Shown one piece after another: positions 50,301-63,359 of a stretch of 64,000 nt of DNA. The position numbers and the translations under genes were made by a program. How positions within the stretch are numbered: the first letter of the stretch is position 1; every line of letters begins with the position of its first letter. The notes below the pieces were generated by a model. The model did not search any database, had not been told where the DNA came from, and saw nothing but the letters and a program-made list of their open reading frames with translations. Origin of the DNA: Glycine soja (taxonomy: Eukaryota > Streptophyta > Magnoliopsida > Fabales > Fabaceae); NCBI RefSeq assembly GCF_004193775.1, contig NC_041009.1:47733534-47797533 (forward strand), given 5' to 3'.

Positions 50301-53180
50301 AGTACAGCCAAAACCAAGTGCGATAATGTTGCTTAGTAATGCAATTTCTTGCAATTCTTCAATCTAGATTGTTTTATATTATTTAAGTACAATAATTTGT
50401 TGTGGAAATCTCATGATAAATGCTCCATTTAACCTAACTACTGTTTTTTTCCAACAGAAACTGTCTTGTGGAGTTGATGCATCTAGGAAAGCAAGTTTAC
50501 GGGCTCTAAAACTTCTTGTGTTAGGCCTTTTCCTTCAAGGTGGTTAACTGAATCTTTGTCTTTGTTTGTGGCAAGTTCTTGGCTAAATTTTAAGCTTTTT
50601 TAGCATCTGTTCCTTTTAATGAATGTTGAGCCGAAAGTATTAAATGTTGAAAACAGTATAGTGTTTAACAATGTGTATGTTAGATGCTGAGAACATGGAT
50701 TTTGTTATACATTTCTCTGTCAAATGTCTAAAATTTGCCTTCTACAGGAGGTTATTTCCATCGGGTGAATGATCTGACCTATGGAGTTGATTTGAAACAG
50801 ATAAGATGGATGGGAATACTACAGGTATGCTTTCTTCGGCAGGGTTTTCTTTGCCTCTCCTTGTGATTAGTTGTAAAGTAGAAACACCAACTTTTTTTCC
50901 CTCGCAAGAAATTTGACCACAAGTTAAAAACAAAAATGAACAGTTAACCATCTAATCCTTTGCCCAATTGAGTTTTGCTTTTTAGGCTATGATAATTTTT
51001 ACATTTTTCCAATTGACCAATAAGTTGAAGATGATCATAAAATTTTCTGTTTGTCTATATTCTTTCCTGTATATTAATTATTGTTCCCTATTTTCTTCAT
51101 CGGATGCCAGAGAATTGGGGTAGCATATTTGGTTGCCGCACTGTGTGAAATTTGGCTCAAGAGTGATGATACTGTTAATTCAGGACCATCCCTGTTAAGG
51201 AAGTATCGGTACCAGTGGTAAGCTTAATTTTCATCTGAACTTTTACTTTCTTACTTGACATTTGATAAAGCTACAACAGTACAAATTTTTTAACCTGGAA
51301 GCATACACCGGCATGCATCTCAATTCTTTTTAATTTTATTTATTTTTGTGCATGGCATGACAGTTTATTTGCAACATGTCCATATCTCTTTTAATCAAGA
51401 ATATTCTGTTGGCAATGCAATTCTATTGTTCATGATTAGTCCTAATAATGCTGCTTTTCCATTGAATCTGTATCTCAAATCATGGTTTTCTAGTGGGATT
51501 TTACCTCACCATGGCAATGCCTTGTTAATCTGTTTGACTGTAACAGGGCTGTGGCTTTGATTCTTTCTTTCCTTTATCTTTGCTTGCTATATGGATTGTA
51601 CGTTCCTGATTGGGTGTATCAAATTCAAACAGAACCTTCTTCAGAGCCAAAGACATTTTCAGTGAGTGTTGATGTCTTCTGTTTTTTCTCATTGTTGGTT
51701 TGAGGTTACTTTGGAATAATATAGCTTCTGGTATTGGTTTAGAACAGGATTTATGTTTATATTTATACATTTGCTAGGTTAAATGTGGAGTAAGGGGTAA
51801 CACTGGGCCAGCCTGCAATGCAGTTGGAATGATTGATCGAACAATATTGGGTATACACCACCTGTACCAGAGACCAATATATGCTCGGATGCCTGTATGA
51901 TCCTCTCTTAGATTCTTATCCAATATGATAGTTCTTGTTGCTTTTCATATTTTTTACAAATATGTTACCTTTTTCTTTTCCTTTTATCATTATCAATAGG
52001 AATGCAGTATTAATTCTCCCAACTATGGACCATTGCCTCCTGACGCTCCTGCTTGGTGTCAGGCCCCTTTTGATCCCGAAGGACTCCTAAGGTGAACTCA
52101 CCATGTCACTCTCAAATCTCAATGGGGGAGGGGAAAAGAGAAAAAAAGAATGGCCAATACTTGAATGTGAAATTTAGTTCCTAAAAATGAGTGCTTTTCC
52201 ATGTCCCTAATTTGTGTTCCATTGTGTGGATTTATAGTTCAGTGATGGCTATTGTCACCTGCTTGATTGGGCTGCACTACGGACATATTATTGTCCATTT
52301 TAAGGTAATACTTGTTCTTCTATTGTCTTTTTCCTGTTTTACTTGTAAGTTACTGACTTATTTCCTTGTTGCTGCATGCAGGACCACAGAGTGAGAATCA
52401 TATACTGGATGATCCCGACCTCTTGTCTTGTAGTTTTTGGCCTTGCGTTGGACTTATTTGGTATGGCATTCTTTTTACCTATTTCTTGCACAGGACCATT
52501 GTTCCACTGACATTTATATTGCTTGTAGATATTGACATGGTTCTTCTTGCAGGAATGCATATAAATAAGGTTCTCTACTCGCTTAGTTACACATGTGTCA
52601 CTGCTGGTGCTGCAGGCATCCTCTTTGTTGGAATATACTTGATGGTTAGATTTTAATTTCTTGCTTTTAAAAGAGCTTTCTAACTATATAGACAAAAAGT
52701 TATAGGTCTATGTACTGGTATCGACTTAAATGTTTACATGATTTCCCTCTTTTGATAACTATACAATTTTTTGTTCTCATGAAATTTGCTTTAGGATAGC
52801 ATTATTCTTTAATCATCTTCTGGATACATTCTTAAGTGTTTTTTCCCCCCTCTGTGCAGGTTGATGTATGTGGGTGTCGTCGCATGACCTTGGTTCTGGA
52901 GTGGATGGGCATGCATGCATTAATGATTTATATCCTTGCGGCTTGCAATGTTTTTCCAATTTTCCTTCAAGGATTTTATTGGGGAAGTCCTCACAATAAC
53001 ATTGTAATTTCTTTGTCCCTCTCCAGTTTGGTTTTAATCCTACTTTCATAATCATAATTTTCTATTGTGACTTGTAAAGATTCAGTAATCTACTTGCACG
53101 TTTATATTCTGCACATGCTGATAATGTAATCTGATTGCAATTTCCTATCACAGCTCAAGTTAATTGGAGTTGGTACTTGA
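47306..53180 (+). CDS. HGSNAT-like (heparan-alpha-glucosaminide N-acetyltransferase family) membrane protein, 13 exons, 463 aa
   Basis: Polytopic membrane acyltransferase related to animal HGSNAT, which passes acetyl groups from cytosolic acetyl-CoA across the lysosomal membrane. Plants lack heparan sulfate, so the acceptor is unknown. Exons are 47306-47560, 50130-50267, 50458-50539, 50748-50824, 51111-51217, 51547-51661, 51778-51894, 52000-52091, 52238-52304, 52382-52460, 52553-52644, 52860-53003 and 53154-53180, all GT-AG with consistent phases. The N terminus is cytosolic-type, with an acidic DDDDDEDVE stretch. SLDVFRGLTVA then leads into the family signature NHSPWNGLTLADYVMPFF; its His102 appears to match the proposed active-site His of HGSNAT. 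Several membrane helices follow. The last exon adds only eight residues (LKLIGVGT), so the C terminus is shorter than in many plant relatives, and a different last exon is possible. Intron 1 is 2.6 kb. Confidence 0.88.
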
Positions 53181-55087
53181 AGAGAGGCACATACACATGC
53201 TCGTGGATAAAGATTATATGCAGTAAGACAGTGAGACATGTTTTACTGTAAAAGAAATTGGCTACCACGCGGTGTTTATTGATTATTACCCGAGTTTTGG
53301 AGCTAATCTTTTGATCAAGAACAAGAACGGGTGTATCATATTCCTCTAATCTCTTGATGACGTCACCTGCATGGATGATGGATATAGTTTAGAGTTCGCT
53401 ATATCTCTTGATGGCATAACCTTTCTATATATGGAAAGCAGCTTTTGTTTATAATAGCACCACTGCAATATAATGTGTACTTTTACTTCATATCCTTGAA
53501 ATGATTTCAAGAGAGTAACCATTGGACACGATATTGATGTAAAATTTAGTTTTAGATTTTTTTATTTATTGTTACTATTAGCCTAGAAATGTCAATTTCT
53601 TCTGTATGAGCAGGCTCTCTCTATTATTGGATCTAGCAAAACTTTCTTTAATCATGCCAATGCTTGCGTTCTTCCATGTGTAATAGGGACAACTTAAAGT
53701 TATAATCGAATTCTTAATACTTAATTCTGAAATTAACTAAATCTCGAAAAATGTCTTCTGTATAAATCTGATGTACTATTTGCATAAAACCCTACAGGGC
53801 TTTAATGAAAGCAAACAAACTCTTTTCACACCGTTCATGCGACTAGAAGCTTCAGTTGATAAATGCTAATAGACAAAATTCAAGGTACCTTTTTTCATTT
53901 TCACTTTATCTCCTTTTGAATTGTTACACTTGTGCTCTTCTATTTCATTTTTCACTAACATAATACCCCACTAAATACTCGTTTCAGATAGCGACAAGGT
54001 CCTTTATAAATAAAAGATTTCGTGGGACCCATTCCGCTCCAAAAAATAAAGCAAATATGAAAATGCGAAAGATGTCGACCAAAAAAAATGTGGAGGATAA
54101 GGTGTCATAAAGCAAAACCTTATTGGGTCTTATCTTTTTGCCACCCTTGAAGTGGGAAGCCAATCATTTTGAGCTACCACAACTTGGATGCAAAAATTTA
54201 AGTTCGCGATAAATGCTTTGGGCTTTCTTATGGTTGAAAAGTGTTTTTAAGTGGTTGGCCAATATGACTCTAATTCCAATCCAAACGAAAGGATAAAAGG
54301 ATGTCAATACCACCGCCATTCAAAAGGATTTTTTTAAGAAAAAAAGTTAATTAAGTCAGTATATCATAATTCTTTTAAGAAATTATTTTACAATAATTAT
54401 TTGGAAAAATCAAATTTTTAATTGATTGATACTAAATCTTTATATTGACAAGTGAAAATAAAAAGCTTCTTCAGCGAAAATTTCTCTTCGAGTGTTAACC
54501 ATAAATAGAAACTCTGCATCTTGTATCATCTGAAAGAAACTTTGTGGAGCAATTCAGTGCATTTCAGTTCACTCAAGTTGATTTTGCTCACCCCTAGATG
54601 CAAGTATTCTACAAAATTTATTTATTGCCATGCTAAGGCCCTTATAAAACCTGGACAAATAACTTATGTATAGTGAGAGTTGGAGGTTTTATTACGTTGA
54701 GGTGAAATCACTTGCTCGTGCCTAGCATAATAGAGCAATTTCAGTAACCCAAACCAAACATCTTTTGGTTAAGCCACGTAGCCTAAAATCCACAGCAAAA
54801 AAGACATTATTTATTAAATAATCTTCGGATTCCCCCTGATATCAGCTAGGATAGACAGTAAGACCCAACCCCCACGAGAAAACCTGGAGAAGCAATTGGC
54901 AAACCAGAAATTTCTCAAAATAACATATCTATGACTACAAACAACTGCATATGTTGCACAAAAGAAATGGGTATCTACTAGTTGACAACTGGTAATATCC
55001 CTGTAGTTTGATTCGCTACTCAAAAAACACAATTTTGCAACAGAAAACTATGATGGGTCAACCTAGATGGTGACTAATAAAACTCAA
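53181..55087. other. 3' regions of two convergent genes
   Basis: This stretch separates the plus-strand acetyltransferase-like gene from the minus-strand GlyRS gene. Its left part should be the 3' UTR of the former and its right part, above about 54800, the 3' UTR of the latter. No other gene or element was recognised. Confidence 0.5.
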
Positions 55088-58000
55088 TCATTCATCTGCA
55101 GATGTAGAGGAATGATGAGGAAAAGTTGACCACACATCTTCCCATGTCCTCTGGCCTTCAGTCACCTCCCTAACAACAGAGGCAGCTTTATCCACATCAA
55201 CACGCACTTGATCCTTGCTGTCCCTCTCCCGAATAGTCACTGATGATGTTGAATCTACAGTGATAGCAAAGGGCACGCCAAGTTCATCTGTTCTTGCATA
55301 TCGTTTTCCTATTGATGTACCTATATAACATTTTTAAAAGATTTATAAAAGTTAATAAAAATATAACATTAGTATTTGGGTATTATCACAACAAAAATTG
55401 GGATAAATCCATCCCTAAAACAAAATTATGAATGCAAGACACGTTAAATACCTTAGGACAGAGTTTAATCCTTCTAATCAGTTTTATCAGGAAAAAAACA
55501 CTTGAACATAAAAGACCAAAAGACCAAACTTGCAACTAGCCTACCAAGCAAAGCCTACATTATAGGAAAAATAAATAAAAAACAGCTCAAGTGCCTAGAC
55601 CACATTTACTGTCACCCTCCCCAAGATGTAATTTTAAAAGAATATTGCTCTTGCCAAGACATAAAGTTTCAAAGATTTATTCGGTGAGTATTCCCACAGC
55701 CTTGAACACAATATAGATATCCTTGATGATTATGGAATTGAGATCAATGCTCAATGTGTATAAGTGTGAGCTTCAACCAACCATAGGCATACTACCAATG
55801 GTAGCTGTGTGACATTATCCCATGAATGAGCATGAGCAGATTTCTTCAGTTTTCAAATTAATCACTTTTGAGGAGAAGCATAATCTTAACAGTTTTAAAA
55901 ACCAAAAACATGAAATACAGACAACTGATACATAAACAAACTGTACAGTTTGAAGAACAAGATCCTCAGTTCCTCACCCCAAAGGTTGCATTTCTAATTT
56001 TGAAAGGCTAATTTACAATTTTTGTCCCCCTATTTTTCAGAAATTCAATTTTGGTCCCTCTATTTTGTTTTTAGCAATTTTAGTCTTCCCATTTTTAAAA
56101 ATGGGTGATTTTAGTCCTGCCATTAAATTCCTAGAATTGACCGTTAAATTCCTAAAGGCAAACCAATCTGCTACAAACAAGGAACAAAATCAATAAAAAA
56201 ATATCAATTCTGCTAATCGTGATTCAGATTTGATTACAATCTGATTCTGATGCACATTTTATAACAAAATAATATTAAAGTAATTACTCATGACAGGATA
56301 TGGAATCTCCAATATGTTTCTGGCTTTCTGCCATCTGAAATTTGTTCAAAAGCTGCCAAAATATTAAATTCCTAAATGCAAAGTTGTTCATAAAAAGGAA
56401 ATTAATCTGCTACAAACAAGGAACAAAATCAATCAAAAATAAATACCAAATTTGCTATAATCTAATGGGGATTTAGATTTAATTACAATCTGATTCTGAA
56501 GCAGATTTTATAACAAAATAATATCAAATTAAGTAATTGCTCATGACAGGATCAATTCTAGCAGCTTTTGAACAAATTTCAGATGGCAGAGACATATTTG
56601 AGATTTCATATCCACTACACTATGATATTGGACCAGCAAATGGAAACCAGAAACAATGAAATAAATTCTCAAACTAAAAACCAGAAACATATCAGTATAC
56701 AGATTCCAGTATACATAATTCACCAAATTCTGAAACCAGAAACCAGAAAAAAAATAGATATGACTATAAAATGTCATTCATATTATATGTAAGTAAAGTT
56801 TGAGCAACCGTAATTTGTGAAGATTAGGGGTTTGTTTCTATTTAGTGTGAGCATATTGTTCCTTCACGGGGTTGCCTTAATCAAATAAATAGTGTTCTCT
56901 CTCTCTCTCTCTCTCTCTGTTTTACTTTTCCTTTTCTCAGAATGAAGTCCAATCTTCCAAGGCTCCAATTTTTTTAAAAAAAGATCTACTTTTCGTCTTA
57001 CTTATCTTCTTTATTTATATGATACACACATTTTTCTACAAGTATTTATGCAATTAATCAGTGTAAACTGTAAACCTATAAAGTTCTAACATTATCAACA
57101 GGTGCATTTACATATTAAAGAGAACTTAATCCACATACCTGTAGTGTCAATCTTGTGTGAAATTCCAACAGCAGTCAATGACTTGGAAATGAGTTTGGCA
57201 ACCTCCTCATACTTCTGATTCTGAACCAGTGGGAAAACTGTACACTTAATAGGGGCTACAAGTGAAGGGAAACGAAATACATTTAACTGTTCATCCCCAG
57301 CTTTGCTTGGCCTCGTGTAGAATGTGTGCTCAAAGAGGCAATAGATTATACGTCCAATTCCAAATGATGGTTCAATCACAGATGGTGTAAAAACTCGCTG
57401 GTGCTCTTTCTTTATCTCCTTTTGAATGGTCAGCATACTCTTCTTAATAGTCACATTTTTCCCAAGTGTACACACTTGAAACTCCACCTCCCCTTTTGAC
57501 TCCAGAGCAGCCTTCATATCCAAAGCTTCTTTCTCAGGCATTGCCTGCAAGAGAAGATTCCGTGTGTCAAGTAATGCAATCAGCTCTTGACAAAGACCCA
57601 CGGTGCTACTAAACACACACTAACAAAAATACAACAACATGAATTACCTCAAGTGCTTCAACCACCATCCTCTGGTTCCCCTTGAATGCCAGACCCAGCT
57701 CTTTCTTTACTGGAGTTATAACCAATTTCTGAAACAATGTACAGAACAAGTCAATCAGTGATGTCCAAATATTTTCTAGAGTTGTGCTTGAGCATGAAGT
57801 TGAAGGGAAGGGACAAGTCATGTATATTCATAAACAAATCAACATCTTAAGCATTAAACAGTACCTCCACTTCCTTAGGTTCTGCAAATTTTTCATGAGC
57901 CACTAACGGAACACCACTTTTATCCTGTGATATAAAGTACAGGCATTGTGAGAATGCAGAAACTCTAACATTACATGACTAGAATTTCTTTACTTGTTTT

Positions 58001-61000
58001 AATACTATATTATATAAGATACATTTTACCCCATCCAGGTATAATCATTCTTCAACTTCAATGTAAGTTATGTAAGATACATTTTAAGTAAAAGTTTAAC
58101 TTTTAGTCAAATCAAATGCAAGTTAGACTCCACACACTTAAAACCAAACTTAGAGATGGTCAAGTGATAGATACCAGTGGCGGAGCTTCGAAACTTCGTG
58201 GGAGTCAAAATAAAATTAAATAATATGAAACTTTATTCACTTATCTACATTTTAGATTTGAATTTAGTCATTCATGTCTAAAAAGTTTCATTTTGATCTC
58301 TTAAAGTTTTTTCAATATATTAAATTGGTCATTCCATTAATTTTTACACAAATTTAGTCAACCTGATAATGTGACAAAATGTGAGAAACGTCACGCCAAC
58401 AAAATTTGGCACCATTAGTGCCAAAAACTTATAGAAGGTTCATTTTGGTCTAATAGATACATTATAATAGACCAAAATAAATCTTTTTAAACTCAAAGTG
58501 ACCAAATTGGAACATAAAATATAGCTTAGAGACACAATTTCTATTATAGCTAATAAAAATTAATGCATAAATTTAATATAGATGAATAATACTAAATTGA
58601 AAGTAATTGTCAAGATCACATTATAAAGAATTATAAAAAATTTCATCATATGTCACTAGGAACTTAGAAAAATTGCTTCTTATTTGCTTCAATCCTTGTG
58701 AACTCAAGATAATTGTTGGGTTCAAATAGATGTCGAAGTTAATTTTGTTCATCTTTCTCACTAGTTTTTCTCTTTAAAGAAATTATTTCTTTCACTCTTA
58801 AATCATTATTTTTCTAATATAAATTTATCAATTACATGGAAAAAGAGAAAATGCATCTACATAATTATCATAAATTAAATAAAAGAAGTATATAAAAATC
58901 AATGCATAAATAAAAATAATATGGATGTATATTTATAATTTTTTTACTAAGAGGGCGAGATATTTTATATCTCCTAACAGTCAAGAAATAATTCTCTAAG
59001 TATTCTTTCTTACTTTTTTATTATATTATAATTATAATATACATATATTTCTAAAAAAAATTGGGGGGGGGGGGGCATGGCTCCCCCCTGTCCTAATGAA
59101 GATCCGCCCCTGAGTGATACCCTATCCGTTACTAATAGTTGTTCACATGCCTTACATTTTGCTTGATTTAAATGAAAAGAATTACATTTTCTGGCCAAAA
59201 CCAAAAATGACAGGGAGGATGGTAGGTTGAGAGAGTACTATCCTCATGGAGGTAAATGTATTTTCGGTTTTCGTAGCAAGTTTCATGAGTAATGATGCAA
59301 GGAAAACATTGTGATTTTACAGTAACCCAACCCCACAATTTATTAAAGTTACAACAAAGAAGCCATTATTTAGAGTTGAGCAGAGTGGTTACCGAGTGAG
59401 CACGCAAATCATATGCAGATCTATCGGCAATGCCAACACACTCAATCCAACCATAGGAGCACTCAATCTCGGCATCCCAACAGTCAGCAGCATAGTGGGC
59501 CATCTCATTGGCGAGATGTTGCCTAAACCTCAATCGGTCCTTGTCTATACCAAGACGCGTCAAGAATAGATACACTCTCCCGATGAAGTAACCAAGTGTC
59601 TCATTGTTGACAATTCCCTGACCAAAACACACCATAAAAAGCACAAAGAATAAGAAGAAGAAGAAGAAAAAAACCTAAAAAACTATCATAATGATAAGTT
59701 CAATCTTGAAACCAAACCAACCTTACCTTGGAAACAGCATCACGAAGAGGAATCCTCTTGGCAGACTGACCCGACATTTGCTCCTCCCTCGGGAACATCA
59801 AGAACTCCAAGTCAGCAACCTCAGGGTACTTGGGATGAGACTTATCTAGAGGGTCAACAAAGTGCTCAATCTCCGCCAACGTGAACTCCCGCACTCTCAG
59901 AAGCCCCTGTCGTGGAGATATCTAAACACACAAACAACATCCAACCCAATTCATGCAAAGACTATATCTAATTTAGAAAGTATAAAAAAAATAAAGTCTA
60001 AATTGCCACGAAAATCATGAACCCACCTCATTCCTAAACGCTTGGCCAATCTGCGCAGCAGCGAAAGGAAGCTTGTTGCCATTGTAATAATACAAATCCT
60101 TAAAATTGACGAAAATGCCCTGGGCAGTCTCGGGTCTCATAAAGCCAGGGCTGAAGCCGGAGGGACCAATGGAAGTCTGAAACATCAAATTGAAAGGGTA
60201 GGGATCAGAGAGAGAGTTCTTAGTCTCAGGAGAAACAATCCCATAGTCCTTAATCTTGGCACCAAGCTCTTCAGCAGAGAAATCATCCAGCATGGCAAGC
60301 ACGTGCTTAAGCTCCGCAACCTTATCAGAAGACAACGCAAGGTCACGCTGGAGCTTGTCGTTGCAGAAGTCCTTGAGCAGGTGATCGGCGCGGTAGCACG
60401 TGCCGGTCTTCTCGTCTTTGACCATGAGATCGGTGAATTTGTCCACGTGCCCAGAGGCCTTGAGAACAATTTCGGGAGTGACGCAGGGGCAATCGACTTC
60501 GAGCATGTTCTCTTCCAGGACGAAGTGTTGGCGCCAGAACGAGAGCACGTTGGACTTGACGGAGCAGCCGGGAGGGCCGTAGTCGAAGAGGCCGGCGACG
60601 CCGCGGTAGATCTTGAAGGAGGGGATGTAGAAGAGGCGCCGTTCAAGGGTGTTCACCACGGACTGACGGAAGGCCTCGCGGCTGTCGGAGCCGCCGAGGA
60701 GGGAGTGCTCGATGGAGCTTTTTTCGAGCTTCAGCGCGTTTAGGGCTTCGATTGCGGCGTCGATTTCGGGTTTGGCGGCTTTGGCGGCCTTGAGGGCGCG
60801 GACGGCGTTGCCTTGGGCTTCCACTGCGGCGTGCTTCTCGGCGAGGGATTTGCGGAGGGATTCATCGGTGGCGGCCATGGGAGAAGACGATATGGCGAAT
60901 GTGAGTGGAATTGAATGACAAGATATTTTATTTTTAGGCTTAGGGAAGGAAGAAGATATTGCTGTTTTTGCTATCGCTCTCACTCTCACTAAATGCTTCA

Positions 61001-61004
61001 GCAT
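55088..61004 (-). CDS. GlyRS: Glycyl-tRNA synthetase (eukaryotic alpha2 type), 7 exons, 725 aa, two in-frame starts
   Basis: Class II aminoacyl-tRNA synthetase that charges tRNA-Gly with glycine using ATP. Minus-strand exons are 61004-60027, 59921-59727, 59617-59393, 57924-57865, 57728-57648, 57544-57139 and 55320-55088, all GT-AG with matching phases. The upstream ATG at 61004 adds 42 residues rich in Arg, Lys, Ser and Pro, as in a mitochondrial presequence. The ATG at 60878 ([10 protein letters not shown]) gives a 683 aa cytosolic-type form. Dual cytosolic and mitochondrial targeting of this enzyme is established for Arabidopsis and bean. An N-terminal WHEP helix pair follows the second start. 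Class II motif 2 is [18 protein letters not shown], across the exon 1-2 junction, and motif 3 is [15 protein letters not shown]. The anticodon-binding domain begins near [12 protein letters not shown]. Intron 3 carries a hAT-like element and intron 6 a complex repeat. Confidence 0.96.
55980..56160. repeat. Dispersed repeat with GGTCCCTCTATTTTG-type words, GlyRS intron 6
   Basis: The stretch contains TTTTTGTCCCCCTATTTTTC, TTTTGGTCCCTCTATTTTG and TTTTAGTCCTGCC, wording very common in dispersed plant repeats. No ends or target duplication were identified, so the class is unknown. Confidence 0.45.
56135..56614. repeat. Combined direct and inverted repeat in GlyRS intron 6
   Basis: Two direct copies of about 165 bp, offset by about 240 bp, share CTGCTACAAACAAGGAACAA, TTACAATCTGATTCTGA and CATGACAGGAT. 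Downstream of each, 56297-56355 and 56561-56614 form an inverted pair sharing GCCATCTGAAATTTGTTC and AAAAGCTGC. Together they can fold into a stem of about 55 bp with some mismatches and a loop of about 200 bases. Confidence 0.8.
56895..56918. repeat. (CT)n microsatellite in GlyRS intron 6
   Basis: About twelve CT units, uninterrupted. Confidence 0.9.
58175..59112. mobile_element. Non-autonomous hAT-like element in GlyRS intron 3
   Basis: The left end is CAGTGGCGGAGCTTCG (58175) and the inverted right end is CAGGGGCGGATCTTCATT (from 59112), matching at CAG-GGCGGA-CTTC. The 8 bp flanks are ATAGATAC on the left and AGTGATAC on the right, 6 of 8 identical, consistent with an aged 8 bp hAT target duplication. 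CAGNGGCGGA ends are typical of Tip100-like hAT elements. The 938 bp interior has no transposase and carries a run of 13 G (59063-59075) near the right end. Because it is intronic, it should be spliced out. Confidence 0.75.
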
Positions 61005-61080
61005 ACCAAACTCTTCAGCATAGGGTAAGTAACGGTGTTCCAATCAACGCCTTTTTTAGTGCTATAGGCCTGGCCTCACT

Positions 61081-61086
61081 TGGGCC
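61081..61086. promoter_or_regulatory. Site II-type TGGGCC motif upstream of GlyRS
   Basis: TGGGCC followed by TTACCC, about 80 bp upstream of the distal GlyRS ATG. TGGGCY elements, often with telo-box-like sequence, are frequent in promoters of plant translation genes; the use here is inferred. Confidence 0.4.
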
Positions 61087-63359
61087 TTACCCAACTAGAT
61101 TACTAATTGCTTCCAGCACTTCCTTTTATTTCTTGCTCAACTTGACTTCTTCGGTTAAATAATCATTTTCATCCTCATGGTATAGAGTGCTGATAAATTT
61201 ATTTTCGAAACATAAAAATTCAAATTTTAATCTCTAAAAATGAAAAGAAAATGCGACAAATTGATTCACTCATTAATTTTTATCTGCTACTGTTAATGAA
61301 AGAAATTATATGACAGAGACAAAAATGTCACAAAAATAATTGTCTTCTTCATATGTTCCCATTAGTGTAGGTTTTACGTTTACTGTCTTACCAAGGAAGG
61401 CTTAGTTAACCTCAAACAAATCAATTGGATACTGTCATACTTGAATTGTCTTTTCTATTAGTGTAGGTTTTACGTGAAATGTTCCCATTAGTGTATTCAT
61501 TTACTATATAAAAAAATTTGGATACTGTCACACTTGAATTGTCTTTTCTATTTATCTGAATTTTCTGTTTACACTTTCGAAGAAGACTTATTTTAGCCTA
61601 TAAAACAAACCAAGCTAAACGTATTGCTACATGGAAAATCTATTTCGTTTATTTTCTCTATGCAGGCTTTATCATGATAAATTTAATAATTTTAGCCCAC
61701 ATAATCATTGTTTGCTCAACAGTTGAAGCTTTCAGAGAGTTTAACTGATATTTTATTTCATTCTTTTATTGAACTGATTACGCATTCAGGTGCTTCAGAT
61801 ATTTACGTAATGAGGGGGTAGATCTGGGGTGATTTTTTTTTTTTTTGGAAAAAATTAAGAGATTGATGATGCACAAATATGCTGAAAATAACCAGTGTTG
61901 AGTGTGTCTGTGTACTGTATGAGTTTCACAAGCACCATTTCTTTATTGGTTGAAAAAAGCAAACCCACTTTGAAATGTCTGAAATGCATTTCAAAGTTCA
62001 AATTCATAGAAAGTTAGAAAACATATTTTGAAATTCACTGTTATACCAATAAATAATGACCATGCAACACAGTTATCTGATTACATCAGCTACAAAGATA
62101 GTTTTATTGAAGAATGAAGACTATCAACCGATTAAGAATAATCTTGATATGATTTTAAAGTGATTAACATCAGCATACATAACTTATATTTAGATGACAA
62201 TATAAAAGAAATAATGTTATCATATTTTAATCTTTTGTTAGAGATCACATATTTCCATATGTCCTGTAGAGAATCTTTGATATAAAAATTCATTTTGAAT
62301 TTTTTAGATAATTTTTTATGAATTTCATGATATGACACAGGATGCAAGAATTCATTGTATGCCTGAATCATAAATAGGATAAATGAGACATTAATACTTA
62401 AGCAATAAACATTTAGGACATAAAATTACAAATCTTCTCACAAAAACAAAACTAACATATATAATTATCTTTCTTGCAAGGCATCTGTATAAATATTAAG
62501 ATCCCTCATGGTATGGTTAATTTAAGGTCACTCATCTTTCACCCGTTGTAGCAGAACACCTGTGCGGCCGTTGATCAATAGGAAAATGTGACAAATTCTT
62601 CCCAAGTGGAGTAAGGGAAAGGAACAGTCATCCGAAGCAGCTTGGAGTATTAGATAAAATTGTTTTCTGCGTGATCTTTATTCTACGTTTCTCATACAAA
62701 TGTTCCTTTTTCTTCATCCTGGGCACGAGGGATAACGCGTGGTGTAACCATGATAAATACTAAATAGGAAGGTCGTCAGTAAAATTCTTTTATAGAAATT
62801 AGTTTTTTTTACACAATTATAAAAATTAGTTATTCAAAATGTTAATGGATATTCGATAATATTAAATCAAAAGTTATTAACACAAGTAATTTCACATTTA
62901 AGTCTCTTAACTAAAATAAAATATAAGATTTGAATATAAGATTTGATTTTCCGCTTGAGTCAAAATGGATTAACCTGAAAGTTAGGTGTTAAACAAAAAG
63001 TATAGATATTTCTTGATTACACAAAAAGAAAAATCAATAATATTAAGAGTCAACGTTGTGGGTGAATTATTATAAAATCTTTTGTATTTTGTATTTTTTT
63101 TATCAGTTCTACCGAATTTGATACTTAAATGTAAAAAAATAGTAATTCAAAAATTTATTACCAATTTTAGTAGTGAGAAATTTGGATTGTTGGTCTCAAG
63201 TTCAAATTTGATTGTTATTATACATATAAAAATAAAAATACATTACTAAAACAATTTGAATGAAATTAACCTTATCATCCTAAATTCATTTTTAATTTTT
63301 TGTTCTTCATCAATAATATTATAAGAAATGAGTGAAAAAAGAAAATAACATTGAAAGCT

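Noticed and set aside
59063..59075. Run of 13 G as a regulatory G-quadruplex
   Set aside because: It sits near the end of an intronic hAT-like element whose family usually carries such G runs; a single homopolymer run gives no support for a regulatory role.
60042..60743. 233-codon plus-strand open frame
   Set aside because: It is antisense to GlyRS exon 1, which has a definite family match; the reverse frame has no domain.
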